A stretch of DNA of 64,000 nucleotides, from NCBI GenBank assembly GCA_951799425.1, contig OX637393.1, forward strand, positions 23,509,744 through 23,573,743, written 5' to 3'. Each line of letters opens with the position of its first letter. Within the stretch, counting starts at the first letter, position 1. Source of the DNA: Ilex aquifolium (taxonomy: Eukaryota; Streptophyta; Magnoliopsida; Aquifoliales; Aquifoliaceae). Position numbers and translations under genes: made by a program. Under the pieces are notes generated by a model. The model had not been told where the DNA came from. It made no database searches and saw nothing but the letters and a program-made list of their open reading frames with translations. Positions 9,151 to 22,151 of this stretch are shown piece after piece.

Positions 9151-12100
9151 TTCCCCTCCTCTTGAAAAGGATTTGCCCTCAAATCAGTAACATTAAAAGT
9201 AGCACTTACATTGCACTCACCAGGTAAATCTAGCTTGTAAGCGTTGTCATTGATGCACTCTAGGACTTGGAAATGACCATCTTCCCTTGGAAGCAATTTG
9301 GAACGTCTTTGCGCCAAAAATCTCTCTTTTCTCATATGCAGCCAAACCCAATCTCCGGGTTCAAAAATCAGCTTGTGATGCCCCTTGTTGGCTTGTTTTG
9401 CATACTGCTCCGTTCTTCGCTCAATGTTGAGTCTTGCTTTCTCATGGATCTACTTGACAAAGTAGCTTTCTTTTTGCCATCTAAATTAACATGCTCAGTC
9501 AAAGGTAAAAGGAGATAAATCCAATGGAGTTAAAGGATTAAATCCATACAAAATTTCAAATGGTGAAAATTTAGAAGCAGAATGAACAGATCGGTTATAA
9601 GCAAACTCAACATGTGGTAAACATTCTTCCCATGTTTTGATGTTCTTTTTAATGATTGCCCTCAATAAAGTAGACAAAGTCCTATTTACTACTTCAGTTT
9701 GACCATCAATGTGTGGATGACAAGTAGTAGAAAACAATAGCTTAGTACCTAGCTTACACCACAAAGTCTTCCAAAAATAGCGCAAGAACGTAGCATCTCT
9801 ATCTGAAACAGTTGTTCTACGCATGCCATGTAATCTCACAATCTCTGTAAAGAACAATTCAGCAACATGCGAGGCATCATCCGTTTTGTGACATGGAATA
9901 AAGTGTGCTATCTTAGAAAATATATCCACAACCACAAAAATTGAATCTTTCCCACGTTAAGTCCTAGGCAATCCTAACACAAAGTCCATTGAAATATCAA
10001 TCCATGGCTCACTAGGAATTGGTAAAGGGTAAACAAACCGTTGGACCGCACTCTGGATTTAGCTTGCCTACATGGGACACATCTACCACAAATTCTCTCA
10101 ACATCTCTTTTCATGTGAGGCCAATAGAAGTGTTCCTGCAAAACAGCTAAAGTCTTTGATACTCCAAAATGTCCCATTAATCGCCCACCATGAGATTCCC
10201 GCACTAACAACTCCCTCAAGGAACAATTAGGCATGCATAACTTAGTCTCTTGAAACAGGAATCCATCAAGCCAAAAGAACTTACCACAACTGGTTTTCTC
10301 ACAAGCCCGGTATTCCTAAAAAAATTTGTGGTCATCAGCATATAAATTTTTAATATGCTCAAAACCAAGCAATTTTGCATCAAGTGTGGAGAGTAATGCA
10401 TACCTGCGAGAAAGTGCATCGGCGACCACATTCTCCTTACCTTGCTTATACCGGATGATGTATGGAAATGTCTCAATGAACTCTACCCAATGCACATGCC
10501 TTTTGTTTAGCTTGTGTTGGCCCTTCAAGTGTTTCAAGGACTCATGATCGGTGTGAATCACGAATTCCTTAGGCCATAGGTAGTGTTGCCACGTCTCTAA
10601 AGCTCGAACCAATGCATACAACTCTTTATCATAAGTTGGGTAGTTTAAGGCTGCCCCGCTTAGTTTCTCGCTGAAGTAAGCAATTGGTCGTCCTTCCTGC
10701 ATAAGCACTGCTCCTATTCAAATACCTGAAGCATCACATTCAATCTCAAACGTTTTCGAAAAGTTAGGTAAAGACAATAAGGGGGCATTCGTCAACTTCT
10801 CTTTGATTAATTGAAACGCCTTTTCTTATTCTTCTCCCCATCTAAATCTAACGTTCTTCTTGATCACTTCGGTAAGTGGTGTGGCTATGCTACTAAAGTC
10901 CTTCATGAACCGCCGGTAAAAACTAGCAAGTCCATGGAAACTATGAACACTACCTACACTTGTGGGACTCGGCCAATCTTGGATTGCACGTACCTTTTCT
11001 TCATCAACCTGTTATACCTTGTGCACTAACAACAAATCCCCAAAATACAAGCTTATCGATGTAAAAAGTACACTTCTTTAGATTAGCAAACAACTTTTCT
11101 TCCCTAAGCACATCTAAAACAGATTTCAAATGTACTACATGATCGTCCATGTTTTTGCTATAAATGAGTATATCATCAAAGTAGACAACAAAAAATCTGC
11201 CTATAAATGCCCGTAAAACATAATTCATAAGTTTCACAATGGTGCTCGGAGCGTTAGTCAATCCAAAAGGCATAACTAACCATTCATACAAACCACATTT
11301 TGTTTTAAAGGCAGTTTTCCATTCATCTCCTTCCTTTATTCTAATCTGATGATAACCACTCTTTAAATAAATCTTAGAAAATACACAAGAACCATGCAGC
11401 TCATCTAACATATCATCTAAGCGAGGAAGATGATGACGATACTTTACCATTATGTTGTTGATGGCTCGGCAATCAACCCACATTCTCCACATCCCATCCT
11501 TCTTAGGTACAAGTAAAACTAGAACTGCGCATGGGCTCATGCTCTCCCTCACGTGCCCTTTCTCCAACAACTCACTTACCTTCCGTTGAAGCTCCTTTGT
11601 CTCCTCGGGATTGCTCGTATAGGCTGGTCGATTTGGAATTGTCGTACCAGGAACAAAATCAATTTGATGTTCAATTCCTCGGATTGGAGGTAACCCATGT
11701 GGTGTTTCCTTGGGAAAGACATCCTCATACTCCTACAAAAGAGAAAGAACAGAACTAGGCAAAGAAAGGTCAAGTTCGTTAGTGTTAAGAAATGCCTCTT
11801 TGTACAAAAGTACAATCATCGGCTGATTTGAAAACACTGCTCGCTTAATTTCACTCACTTCTGCATAGAAATTCTTTTGTTTTCTCTCTGATTTTCTCTC
11901 AATGGCTGAATTTTGATTTTCTTTTTCTCTCTCTTTTTTCTCGGCCTCTCTCTGATTTTCACTCTTTTTCTTTTGTTCACTCTCTTTCTTTTGATCTCTC
12001 TCTTTTTGCAATCTCACTTGATCCTCATATACTTGCTGCAGTGTCAATGGTACAAGAGTGATTGGTCATTGATTAAGCACAAAGGAGTATTTGTTCATAA

Positions 12101-12366
12101 AGCCATCATGCTTCACATGCCTATCAAACTGCCATGGACACCCTAGCAATAAGTGTCCCACTTGCATCGGTACTACATCACACAACACTTCATCTTCGTA
12201 CTTACCGATTCGAAATGCAACTAACACCTGCTTGTTCACCCTTATCTCACCACTATCGTTTAACCATTGTGACTTGTATGGTTTAGGGTGCTTCAACACG
12301 GGTAGTCCCAATTTTTCCACCATAATTGTGCTTGCAACATTAGTATAACTACCGCCATCAATAATC
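8931..12366 (-). pseudogene. Degenerate pol of element B (protease part, RT, RNase H, integrase)
   Basis: Fragments in several frames cover the protease-RT linker (12323-11576), RT (11570-11004), RNase H (10708-10316), integrase (10234-9495) and the tail (9335-8931). RT keeps YFDDILIYS, but its first catalytic Asp is replaced: FSKIYLKSGYHQ against [12 protein letters not shown] in A. Integrase keeps the catalytic Glu (DGQTEVVNR). The tail lacks the LSPFDVGDD segment found in other copies. TGA at 12066-12068 matches a stop at the homologous codon in A and C. Sequence ends abruptly in the protease region at about 12366. Confidence 0.8.
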
Positions 12367-12389
12367 AGTTCTTTTGAAACTAAACAAAC

Positions 12390-14149
12390 TGATGCAAATC
12401 ATAGCACAACTTCAAGGGATCTAGTTCAAGTTCCAATTGGGTCGGTTACGAGAGCACGAGCATGGAAGTTTAAAGAGGTACTCAACGGGCTGATTCAAGA
12501 GGCATGGACTCAAGCAAGTGTGTGGAGGCCCATGGAGCATGATCCACTTGGGCAACAAAGATTCATCAACATGATTCAAGTTCTAGTAGAATCCGGCAAA
12601 GGCTAAGCTTAAAGTTGGCATGTTTAAGAATATTTTTTTGGTCTGATTGTAAGACTTTCCTTTTTCTATTTAGGCGTGTGATTTATTCTTTTTAGGAAAG
12701 TAAGACTTTCCTTGTCTATTTAGGCGTGTGATCAGCATATTAAAGGGCTGATTGTAATTTTCTCTTTTAGGAAAGTAAGAGCTATTTCTTTACCAGCAAG
12801 TAAGAGATATTTCTTTACCAATAAGTAAGAGATAATTTCTTCACCAGCAAGTAAGAGATATTTCTTAATTAGGATAAGCTATTTTAGGAAGTTTTCTTTG
12901 TAATAATTAGCCTATAAATAGGCGTTCAAATCAATGAAAGGGCAGATCATTATTCAGTAAATTTTGAGAGTAGTTTCTCTACGGTTCTTTGAAGAATTGA
13001 ACGAACTTATCAGAATTTTCTGATGAGAACCAAGGTGGGTCTACTCTTAAAGATCCTTTGCAAGTCCAGATGGGCCAATTACAAGATCAAGAGCCAAGAA
13101 GATCAAGAAAGCAATGCAAGGATTGTTGCAATCCACCTGGGATGAAGTTACCAAGAGGCCAACACTCAAGATGGGCTTGAAAGAAGGAGAACCAATTTTG
13201 ATCCACTTGATCCAAGCTGTGGAAGACATGAAGACATGACTCAGAGATAGGGCCTTTTGTTGTTAAGACTTTCAATTTGTTTAAAGAATTTTTATTATTA
13301 GTTTAGAATAAGTGGGTTTGAGGATGCTTAGCCCACATATGTCTTATTATTTTATTTGGACTAGGATTTAGAATAAGTTACTGTAGCATGATACTGTTTA
13401 TGCTATAGTACCCTTGACACTATTTACTCAAGGGCATTTTTGAGAGAAGGTGTCACAAATTTTAGTTTTTAGTTATTCCTATTTAGATTAGGATTTGTTT
13501 TCTTAGTAGATTAGGATTTGTTTCCTTAGTAGATTAGGAGATTTGTTTCCTTAGTAGATTAGGATTTTAGGAATTTTTTTTGGAATGGTCATCCTATAAA
13601 TAGGCGTTCTATCAATGAAAAAGGGGAGACAATACATTGAATTTTAATTGTGAGTTGAGTTGAGTTTACTCCTCTTGTTCTTGATTGAACTTCTAAACTT
13701 ATCAAAGGTAAATCACAACCATTGTGGCGTTCCTCCTTGTAATTTGGGTTCTTGAGACGGGTTCTTCAACGGGTCTAGATTTTAATATAATCTAGGTTCT
13801 TGACACGAGTTCTCAACGGGTCTAGATTCTCCATCCATAGACCTGAGTTTGGCTTTCTTTGGTTGTTTTTCCAATATTTTTGTTGGGTCTCAAGGCAAGT
13901 CGATTGGGGTTCACATCATTTTCCGTGGCGTTCACCAATGACTTATCAAACGGGTTTCCACACCGTTTTTGGCATCTTCCTTTATACAGAGGTTCTTGTT
14001 TCACACAAATAGCGGGTTAAGGTCATATATACCAAGGTTCTTGTTTGTCGTAAACAACGGGTTGAGGTCTATCATTCAAATCTGATCGTATAACGATCTT
14101 GGGTTCTTTTTCGTCGTTGGTTCTCGTTATTTTGGCGGGTTTCACATCA
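12390..14149 (+). repeat. 5' LTR of element C, split by a solo LTR3
   Basis: Starts TGATGCAAATCATAGC and ends GGCGGGTTTCACATCA. Without the insertion it is about 857 bp. TATAAATA is at 12913-12920. Upstream of it are repeats of about 25 bp (AGTAAGAGATATTTCTTTACC-like, 12776-12867) in place of the 23-bp units of element A, so the promoter module differs between copies of one family. Confidence 0.87.
13021..13918 (+). mobile_element. Solo LTR3 nested in the 5' LTR of element C
   Basis: The 898-bp LTR starts TGATGAGAACCAAGG and ends GGGGTTCACATCA, flanked by TTTTC at 13016-13020 and 13919-13923. Its 5' part carries a degenerate polyprotein tail ending near CTCAAGATGGGCTTG. It carries 23-bp type repeats and a TATA-like CTATAAATAGG near 13595. 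Its U5 differs from LTR1 and LTR2. Confidence 0.9.
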
Positions 14150-14151
14150 TT

Positions 14152-14163
14152 TGGTATCAGAAC
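14152..14163 (+). other. Primer binding site of element C
   Basis: TGGTATCAGAAC, two bases after the LTR. One base differs from the perfect iMet site (AAC for AGC). Confidence 0.85.
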
Positions 14164-14846
14164 AAAGGTTCTAGTTCAGGTTTGCCTATCTTTTAAAAAA
14201 AACCTTTCTTTCTTTATTCTGTGTTCTTTACACCAAAATTCGGTTCACAAATTCTAGTTTAGCCGAATTTCCTCTACCCCCATTCCGCTCGTATTTTGTT
14301 TTAGTTTATTATGAAATCTTATTCTATTACTATTAAAAGATAGTTGCTGATCATCAAAAAAGAGAGAGAGAGAAGCCTGGAATTGTTTGGTTCTAGTTAT
14401 TATGAAATTGGAAATTGTTTGGTTCTAGTTATTACGGAATTGTTTGTTTTCATCTATTTTGGGTCCAATAAGCCCGAAAATCACGTCACCCCAAAATCAG
14501 ATATTTTTGCTATTTTGTGCTTCCGAAAATCTAATCATCCGTGTTCCTTGAATTCTTGCTCTTAAAACCCGAAATTCCTTGTTGAGTTCTTGGTGAATTG
14601 TTGCTGGAAATTTTGAGAATTGTTTGTTTAGTTTCAAAAGAACTAAAAGAGAATTATCGAGTGGAAAAAGGCGAGTGGTGAGAACATTAGAGGGTTAAAA
14701 AAAGCCATGTATTTTGAGTGTAACACGAGTGTAGAGTGATTCACATTCTTGAGTGTAAACACGTAAGGGAGGGAATTGTAAGGTCCTTTTTTCTTTTTTT
14801 TTTGTTTATTATTATTATTTTTTTCTAACTTTGTTTTGCAGCAATC
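14164..14846 (+). other. 5' leader of element C
   Basis: Non-coding sequence collinear with the leaders of A, D, I and J. It ends in a T-rich tract just before the gag ATG. No separate gene is seen. Confidence 0.7.
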
Positions 14847-16017
14847 ATGTCTCACAACAATGCTACAGATCTTGCCGACCTGAAATTGTTTATGGAGGCT
14901 ATGAAGAGTGAGATGAGGCATGTAATGAAGTTGGAACTGGAGCAAGTTCATGAACGGATAGATCAGATGGAGAATACACGTGAGAGGCAGCCACAAAACG
15001 TCCCTAATGTGTGTAGGAGGGAAAGAGTTCAACCGAGTGAAGTAAGGGTTGAAATGAAGAGCCTTATGGGGCTGGTTTTGATGAAGAAGATGATCGGAAT
15101 TATGTTGTTAATAATTGGAGACATGGGGGGCGGTTTAGAGAAGCTAGGAATCGGGAATATAACAACTTGGGTGGTATGAAGATGAAAATTCCATCCTTTC
15201 AAGGTAGATCCGATCCTGAAACATACGTTGAGTGGGAAAAGAAGATGGAGTTCGTATTTGACTGCCATAACTATTTCGAAGCAAAGAAGGTAAAATTAGC
15301 GGTGATTGAGTTTTCTGACTATGCTATTACTTGGTGGGATCAGCTTGTTATAAACAAGAGACGGAATAGAGAACGACCAATAGAGACATGGGAGGAGATG
15401 AAAACAGTGATGAGAAAGCGGTTCGTTCCAAGCTACTGCTACCGAGAGTTGTACAAAAAGCTACAAGGTCTTAGACAGGGAGGCCGGAGCGTGGAGGATT
15501 ACTAGAAGGAGATGGAGATTGCTATGATCCGAGCTAATGTAGAGGAAGATCGAGAGGCTACCATGGCTAGTTTTTTACTTGGATTAAACCAGGAAATCCA
15601 AGATAAGGTGGAGATGCAGCATTATGTGGAGTTGGAAGATGTGGTGAAGATGGCCATCAAAGTGGAGCAACAACTCAAGAGGGGGGGTGGGTCACGTGCA
15701 GCCCATAACTCTAGTTCTACCTCTTGGAAACCGAGTTATACCAAGCAACTGGACAAGTCACCAACACCCAGAGCCGAGCCCAAGTCTGCGAACACCAGCC
15801 ACGTTCCTCAAGGTAAAACCGACACTTCTACCTCTAGGAATCGTGACATTAAATGTTTTAAATGTCAAGGTTGGGGACACATAGCAAGTCAATGTCCAAA
15901 CAAGTAGGTCATGGTGTTGCAAGACAATGGTGAAATTATGACTGACAATGAAGATTCCGACACTGATGGCATGCCACCATTGGAGGACATTCTCGAGGAG
16001 GAATATTTAGCCCCTGA
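14847..16017 (+). pseudogene. Gag of element C, broken and cut by element D
   Basis: Starts MSHNNATDLADLKLF, a short N-terminal form also found in element I; A and D have about seven more residues here. A one-base deletion near 15054 shifts the frame. The gag core resumes at 15167 (MKIPSFQGRSDPETYVEWE) and stops at TAG 15503-15505 and again at TAG 15905-15907 after the zinc knuckle (CFKCQGWGHIASQC). Element D was inserted at 16017, before the protease. The frame resumes after 23060. Confidence 0.85.
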
Positions 16018-16883
16018 TGATGTGAAACCCACCAAAATAACGAGATCCAACAACGAAAAGGAACCCAAGATCGTTTGACGATCAGATTTGAATGATAGAT
16101 CTCGACCCGTTGTTTTTGACAAACAAGAACCTTGGTATATATGACCTCGATCCGCTGTTTGTGTGAAACAAGAACCTGGGTATAAAGGAAGACGCCACAA
16201 ATGGTGTGGAAACCTGTTTGATAAGTCACTGGTGAACGCTACGGAAAATCCAGATAAGTTCGTTTAGTTCTTCAAAGAACCACAGAGAAAATACTCTTCA
16301 ATGTGCTGAATAAAAATCTACATTTTCATTGATTTAGACGCCTTTTATAGGCTGACCATTACAAAGAAAATTCCTAAAAATCCTAATATGCTAAGGAAAA
16401 AATCCTAATCTACTAAGGAAACAAATCCTAATCTGCTAAGGAAACAAATCATAATTTGAGTTTATATTTTGACAATCCAAACCCAAATAGGAATAACTAA
16501 AGACTAAAACTCTTACTTGCCTAAAAGAAGAAAAAGAAAGACAATCAGCCCTTCACACACCTAAATAGACAAGGGAAGCCTTACTTTCCTAAAAGAAAAA
16601 TAATTGGCATGCAAGCCTTACAATCAGACCCAAAAAAAGAGCAATTTAAAACATGCCCATTTATGCTTAGCCTTAGCTAGATTCTTCTAGAACTTGAATC
16701 ATGTTGATGACTCTTTGTTGCCCAAGTGGATCATGCTCAATGGGCCTCCACAAATTTGCTTGTGTCCATGCCTCTTCAATCAGTCCGTTGAGTACATCTT
16801 TAAAATTCCTTGCTCGTGCTCTTGTAACCGGCCCAATTGGGACTTGAACTAGATCCCTTGAAGTTGTGCTATGACTTGCATCA
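16018..16883 (-). repeat. 3' LTR of element D (LTR1)
   Basis: Minus-strand ends are TGATGCAAGTCATAGC and GTTTCACATCA. It carries 23-bp type promoter repeats near 16395-16450 and the C-terminal tail frame. It is followed by the polypurine tract AAGAGGAGGGGAA at 16884-16897. Confidence 0.88.
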
Positions 16884-17866
16884 TTCCCCTCCTCTTGAAA
16901 AGGATTTGCCCTCAAATCATCACCTACATCAAAAGGACTCAAATCACTAACATTAAAAGTAGCACTTACATTGTACTCACCTAGTAAATCTAGCTTGTAG
17001 GCGTTGTCATTGATGCGCTCTAGGACTTGAAAAAGATAATCTCCTCTTGGAAGCAATTTGGAACGTCTTTGGGTCGGAAATCTCTCTTTTCTCATATGCA
17101 GCCAAACCCAATCTCCGGGTTAAAAAATCAGCTTGTGACGCCCCTTGTTGGCTTGCTTTGCATATTACTCCGTTCTTCGCTCAATGTTGAGTCTTGCTTT
17201 CTCATGCATCTGCTTGACAAAGTTAGCTTTCTTTTTGCCATCTAAATTAACATGCTCAGTCAAAGGTAAAGGAGATAAATCCAGTGGAGTTAAAGGATAA
17301 AATCCATACACAATTTCAAATGGTGAAAATTTAGTAGCAGAATGAATAGATCGGTTATAAGCAAACTCAACATGTGGTAAACATTCTTCCCATGTTTTGA
17401 TGTTTTTTTTAATGATTGCCCTCAACAAGGTAGACAAAGTCCTATTTACTACTTTAGTTTGACCATCAGTTTGTGGATGACAAGTAGTAGAAAACAATAG
17501 CTTTGTAAATAGCTTACACCATAAAGTCTTCCAAAAGTAGCTCAAGAACTTAACATCTCTGTCCGAAACAATTGATCTAGGCATGCCATGTAATCTCACA
17601 CTCTCTCTAAAGAACAATTCAGCAACATGCGAGGCATCATCCGTTTTGTGACATGGAATAAAGTGTGCCATCTTAGAAAATCTATCCACAACCACAAAAA
17701 TTGAATATTTCCCACGTCTAGTCCTAGGCAATCCTATCACAAAATCCATTGAAATATCAATCCATGGCTCACTAGGAATTGGTAAAGGAGTATACAAACC
17801 ATTGGACCGCACTCTGGATTTAGCTTGCCTACATGTGACACATCTACCACAAAATTCTCTCAACAT
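16673..17866 (-). pseudogene. Integrase and tail of element D, catalytic Glu replaced by Lys
   Basis: The core reads [10 protein letters not shown] and IVSDRDVKF, then DGQTKVVNR. The third catalytic residue of the DDE triad is encoded as Lys (AAA, 17453-17455) where A and B have Glu. An extra T within 17851-17854 puts the zinc-binding segment out of frame. The frame is interrupted near 17096-17165 and then gives the tail (17095-16673) with PVTRARARNFKDVL. Both the Lys change and the extra T are also present in element C. Confidence 0.87.
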
Positions 17867-19843
17867 CTCTTTTCATGTATGGCCAATAGAAGTGTTCCTG
17901 AAAAACAGCTAAAGTCTTTGCAACTCCAAAATGTCCCATTAATCGCCCACCATGAGATTCCCGCACTAAAAACTCCCTCAAGGAACAATTAGGCACGCAT
18001 AACTTAGTCTCTCGAAACATGAATCCATCAAGCCTAAAGAACTTACCACAACCGATTTTCTCACAAGCCCGGTATTCCTCACAAAATTCGTGGTCTTCAG
18101 CGTATAAAATTTTAACGAGCTGAAAACCAAGCAATTTTGCATCAAGTGTGGAGAGTAATGCATACCTGCGAGAAAGTGTTTCGGCGACCACATTCTCCTT
18201 TCCTTGCTTATACCGTATGACGTATGGAAATGTCTCAATGAATTCGACCCAACGCGCATGCCTTTTGTTTAGCTTGTGCTGGCCTTTCAAGTGTTTCAAG
18301 GACTCATGATCGGTGTGAATCTCGAATTCCTTAGGCCATAGATAGTGTTGCCACGTCTCTAAAGCTCGAACCAATGCATATGACTCTTTATCATAAGTTG
18401 GGTAGTTTAAGGTTGCCCCGCTTAGTTTCTCGCTGAAGTAAGCAATTGGTCGTCATTCCTGCATAAGCACTGCTCCTATGCCAATACCTAAAGCATCACA
18501 TTCAATCTCAAACGTTTTCAAAAAGTTTGGTAAAGACAATAAGGGGGCATTGGTCAGCTTCTCTTTGATTAGTTGAAACGCCTTTTCTTGTTCTTCTCCC
18601 CATCTAAATCCAACGTTCTTCTTGATCAGTTTGGTAAGTGGTGCGGCTATGCTACTAAAGTCCTTCACAAACCGCCGGTAAAAACTAGCAAGTCCATGAA
18701 AACTACGAACATTACCTACACTTGTGGGACTCGACCATTCTTGGATTGCACGTACCTTCTCTTCGTCAACTTGTATACCTTGTGCACTAACAACAAATCC
18801 CAGAAATACAAGCTTATCGGTATAAAAAGTACACTTCTTTAGATTAGCAAACAAGTTTTCTTTCCTAAGCACATCTAAAACATATTTCAAATGTACTACA
18901 TGATCGTCCATGTTTTTGCTATAAATGAGTATATCATCAAAGTAGACAACAACAAATCTGCCTATAAATGCACGCAAAACATGATTCATTAGTCTCACAA
19001 AGGTGCTCGGAGTGTTAGTCAATCCAAAAGGCATAACTAACCATTCATACAAACCATATTTTGTTTTAAAGGCTGTTTTCCATTCATCTCCTTCCTTTAT
19101 TCTAATCTGATGATAACCACTCTTTAAGTCAATCTTAGAAAATACACAAGAACCATGTAGCTCATCTAACATATCATCTAAGCGAGGAATAGGATGACGG
19201 TACTTTACCGTTATGTCGTTGATGGCCTAGCAATCAAAGCACATTCTCCACGTCCCATCCTTCTTAGGTACAAGTAAAATCGGAACTGCTCATGGGCTCA
19301 TACTCTCCCTCACGTGCCCTTTCTCCAACAACTCACTTACTTGCCGTTGAAGCTCCTTTGTCTCCTCGGGATTGCTCCTATAGGCTGGTCTGTTTGGAAT
19401 TGTCACACAGGGAACAAAATCAATTTGATGTTCAATCCCACGGATTGGAGGTAACTCATGTGGTGTTTTCCTCGGGAAAGACATCCTCATACTCCAGAAA
19501 AAGAGAAACAACAGAACTAGGCAAAGCAAGGTCAAGTTCGTTAGTGTTTAAAAGTGCCTCTTTGTACAAAAGTACAATCATCGGTTGATTTGAAAACATG
19601 GCTCACTTAATTTCACTAACTTTTGCATAGAAATTCTTTTGTTTTCTCTCTGATTTTCTCTCAATGGCCGCATTTTGATTTTCTTTTTCTCTCTCATTTT
19701 TCTCGGCCTCTCCCTGATTTTCACTCTTTTTCTTTTTCTTTTGTTCACCCTCTTTCTTTTGTTCACTCTCTTACTTTTGATCACTCTCTTTTTTGCAATC
19801 TCACTTGATCCTCATATACATGCTGCGGTGTCAATGGTACAAG
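17867..19843 (-). pseudogene. RT and RNase H of element D, broken
   Basis: RT motifs [24 protein letters not shown] and YFDDILIYS are present in 19172-18453. The RT start (19535-19290) and the charged linker (19784-19578) are in other frames. TGA at 18453-18455, in LMQE-stop-RPIAYF within RNase H, is identical to a stop in C. The linker and RT start share PHELPP with A; the later part shares KKNVGFRWG and KTFEIECDA with C. Confidence 0.85.
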
Positions 19844-20031
19844 AGTGATTGATCCTTGATTAAGCACAAATGAGTATTTGTTCGTAAAGCCATCGTGCTT
19901 CACATGCCTTCAAACTGCTATGGGCGCCCTAGCAATAAGTGTCCCGCTTGCATTGGTACTACATCACACAACACTTCATCTTCGTACTTACCAATTCGAA
20001 ATGTAACTAACACCTGCTTGTTCACCCTTAT

Positions 20032-21465
20032 CTAACCACTGTCATTTAACCATTGCAACTTGTACGGTTTAGGGTGCTTCAACACGGGTAGTCCCAACTT
20101 CTCCACCATAATTGTGCTTGCAATATTAGTACAACTACCACCATGAATTATCACACTACACACCTTGTCTTTGATGTAGCACCTAGTGTGAAAGATGTTC
20201 TCCCGCTGCACTTCATCAACCTCTTTTGCATGCACGCTCAATGCTCTCCTCGCCACCAATGTCAATGCATTAGGGGCTAAGTACTCCTCCTCGGAAACGT
20301 CCTCCTCCAATGGTGGCATGTCATCGATGTCGGAATCGTCATTGTCAGTCACAATTTCACCATTGTCTTGCAACACCATGGCCTGCTTGTTTGGACTTTG
20401 ACTTGCTATGTGTCCCCTTCCTTGACGTTTAAAACATTTAATGTCATGATTCCTAGAGGTAGAAGTGTCGGTTTTACCTTGAGGAACGTGGCTAATGTTC
20501 GCGGACTTGGGCTCGGATTTGGGCATTTGTTACTTGTCCAGTTGCTTGGCATAACTCTGTTTCCAAGAGGTAGAACTAGAGTTATGGGCTGCACGTGACC
20601 CACCCCCCCTCTTGAGTTGTTCCTCCACTTTGATGGCCATGTGCACCATATCTTCCAACTCCACATAATGCTGCATATCTACCTTATCTTGGATTTCCCG
20701 GTTTAATCCAAGTAAAAACCTAGCCATTGTAGCTTATCGATCTTCCTCTACATTAGCTCGAATCATAGCAATCTCCATCTCCTTTTAATAATCCTCCACG
20801 CTCCGACCTCCCTGTCTAAGACCTTGTAGCTTTTTGTACAACTCTCGGTAGTAGTAGCTTGGAACGAACCGCTTTCTCATCACCGTTTTCATCTCCTCCC
20901 ATGTCTCTATTGGTCGTTCTTGATTCCGCCTCCTGTTTATAACAAGCTGATCCCACCAAGTAATAGCATAGTCAGAAAACTCAATCACCGCTAATTTTAC
21001 CTTCTTTGCTTCAGAATAGTTGTGGCAGTCAAATACGAACTCCATCTTCTTCTCCCACTCAAGGTATGCTTCAGGATCGGATCTACCTTGAAACGATGGA
21101 ATCTTCATCTTAATACCACCCAAGTTGTTATCTTCCCGATTCCTAGCTTCTCTAAGCCGCCCTCCATGTCTCCAACTATTAAGAACAAAATTTCGATCAT
21201 CTTCTTCATCAAAACCAGCCCCATAAGGCTCTTCATCTTCAACCCTTACTTCCCTCGGTTGAACTCTTTCCCTTCTATGCACATTAGGGACGTTTTGTGG
21301 CTGCCTCTCACGTGTATTCTCCATCTGATCTATCCGTCCGTGAACTTGCTCCAGTTCCAACATCATCACACTCCTCATCTCACTCATCATGGCCTCCATA
21401 AACAATTTCGGATCAGCCAATTTCGTATCATCTTCGGTCATGTTCTTAGCACTGTTGTGAGACAT
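20032..21465 (-). pseudogene. Gag and protease of element D, zinc knuckle lost
   Basis: Starts MSHNSAKNMTEDDTKL at 21465 and runs open to TAA 20785-20787. It continues in 20727-20530 and 20526-20032. The zinc knuckle is damaged at two metal ligands: CFKRQGRGHIASQS, with Cys to Arg and Cys to Ser. The protease site reads SVIIHGGSCTN, with the catalytic Asp replaced by His. It ends at TAG 20032-20034, the same Glu-to-stop change as in A at 4651. Confidence 0.85.
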
Positions 21466-22137
21466 GATTGCTTCAAAACCAAGGTTAGAAAAAAAAAATA
21501 AAAAAAATGAATAAAAGGACCTCACAATTCTCTCCCTTACGTGTTTAAACTCAAGAATGTGAATCACTCTACACTCGTGTTTCACTCAAAAAAATATGTG
21601 GCTACCTTCTAATGTTCTCACCACTCTTGCCTTTTTTTTCCACGCGATAATTCTCTTCCACTTCTTTTGAAACTAAACAAACAATTCTCAAAATTTCCAG
21701 CAACAATTCACCAAGAACTCTTCAAGGAATTTCGGGTTTTAAGAGTAAGAATTCAAGGAACACGGCTGATTAGATTGTTCGGAAGCACAAAATAGCAAGA
21801 TTTCCACAAAATATATGAAAACAAACAATTTCGTAATAACTAGAACCAAACAATTTCCAATTCCGTAACAACTAGCACCAAACAATTTCGGGCTTTTTTT
21901 TTTTTTTTTTGACTCCTTTCGGCCTTCTTTTTTTTTTTTATGATCAGCAACTATCTTTTGACAGTAACATAATAAAATTTTGTAATAAACTAGAACCTAC
22001 AAAATACGAGCGGAATGGGGGATAAAGTAAATTCGGCTAAACTAGAATTTGTGAACTGAATTTGGGAGTAAAGAACATAGAATAAAGAGAAGAAAGGTTT
22101 TTTTTTTAAAGATAGGCAAACCTGAACTAGAACCTTT
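21466..22137 (-). other. 5' leader of element D
   Basis: Non-coding, collinear with the leader of A, with long T runs near 21895-21915. Confidence 0.7.
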
Positions 22138-22149
22138 GCTCTGATACCA
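22138..22149 (-). other. Primer binding site of element D (iMet tRNA)
   Basis: Minus strand TGGTATCAGAGC, a perfect site two bases from the 5' LTR. Confidence 0.9.
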
Positions 22150-22151
22150 AA

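Larger units (their letters stand above)
515..12389 (-). mobile_element. Element B: 5'-truncated CRM-like Ty3/Gypsy element, split by element A
   Basis: The 3' LTR is in two parts (515-617 and 8401-9150) because element A landed inside it; the flanks of A rejoin with an ACGAC duplication. Internal sequence runs from the polypurine tract after 9150 through integrase, RNase H, RT and protease to about 12366. There it jumps to a 23-bp piece of 5' leader (12367-12389) and stops at the 5' LTR of element C. The 5' LTR, primer site and most of gag are absent. The left flank (CAAAT) has no matching copy that I could find. Confidence 0.75.

Noticed and set aside
12390..12605. Short tail frame in 5' LTRs and solo LTRs as separate small genes
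   Set aside because: These are copies of the polyprotein C-terminus carried by the LTR, without their own start context.
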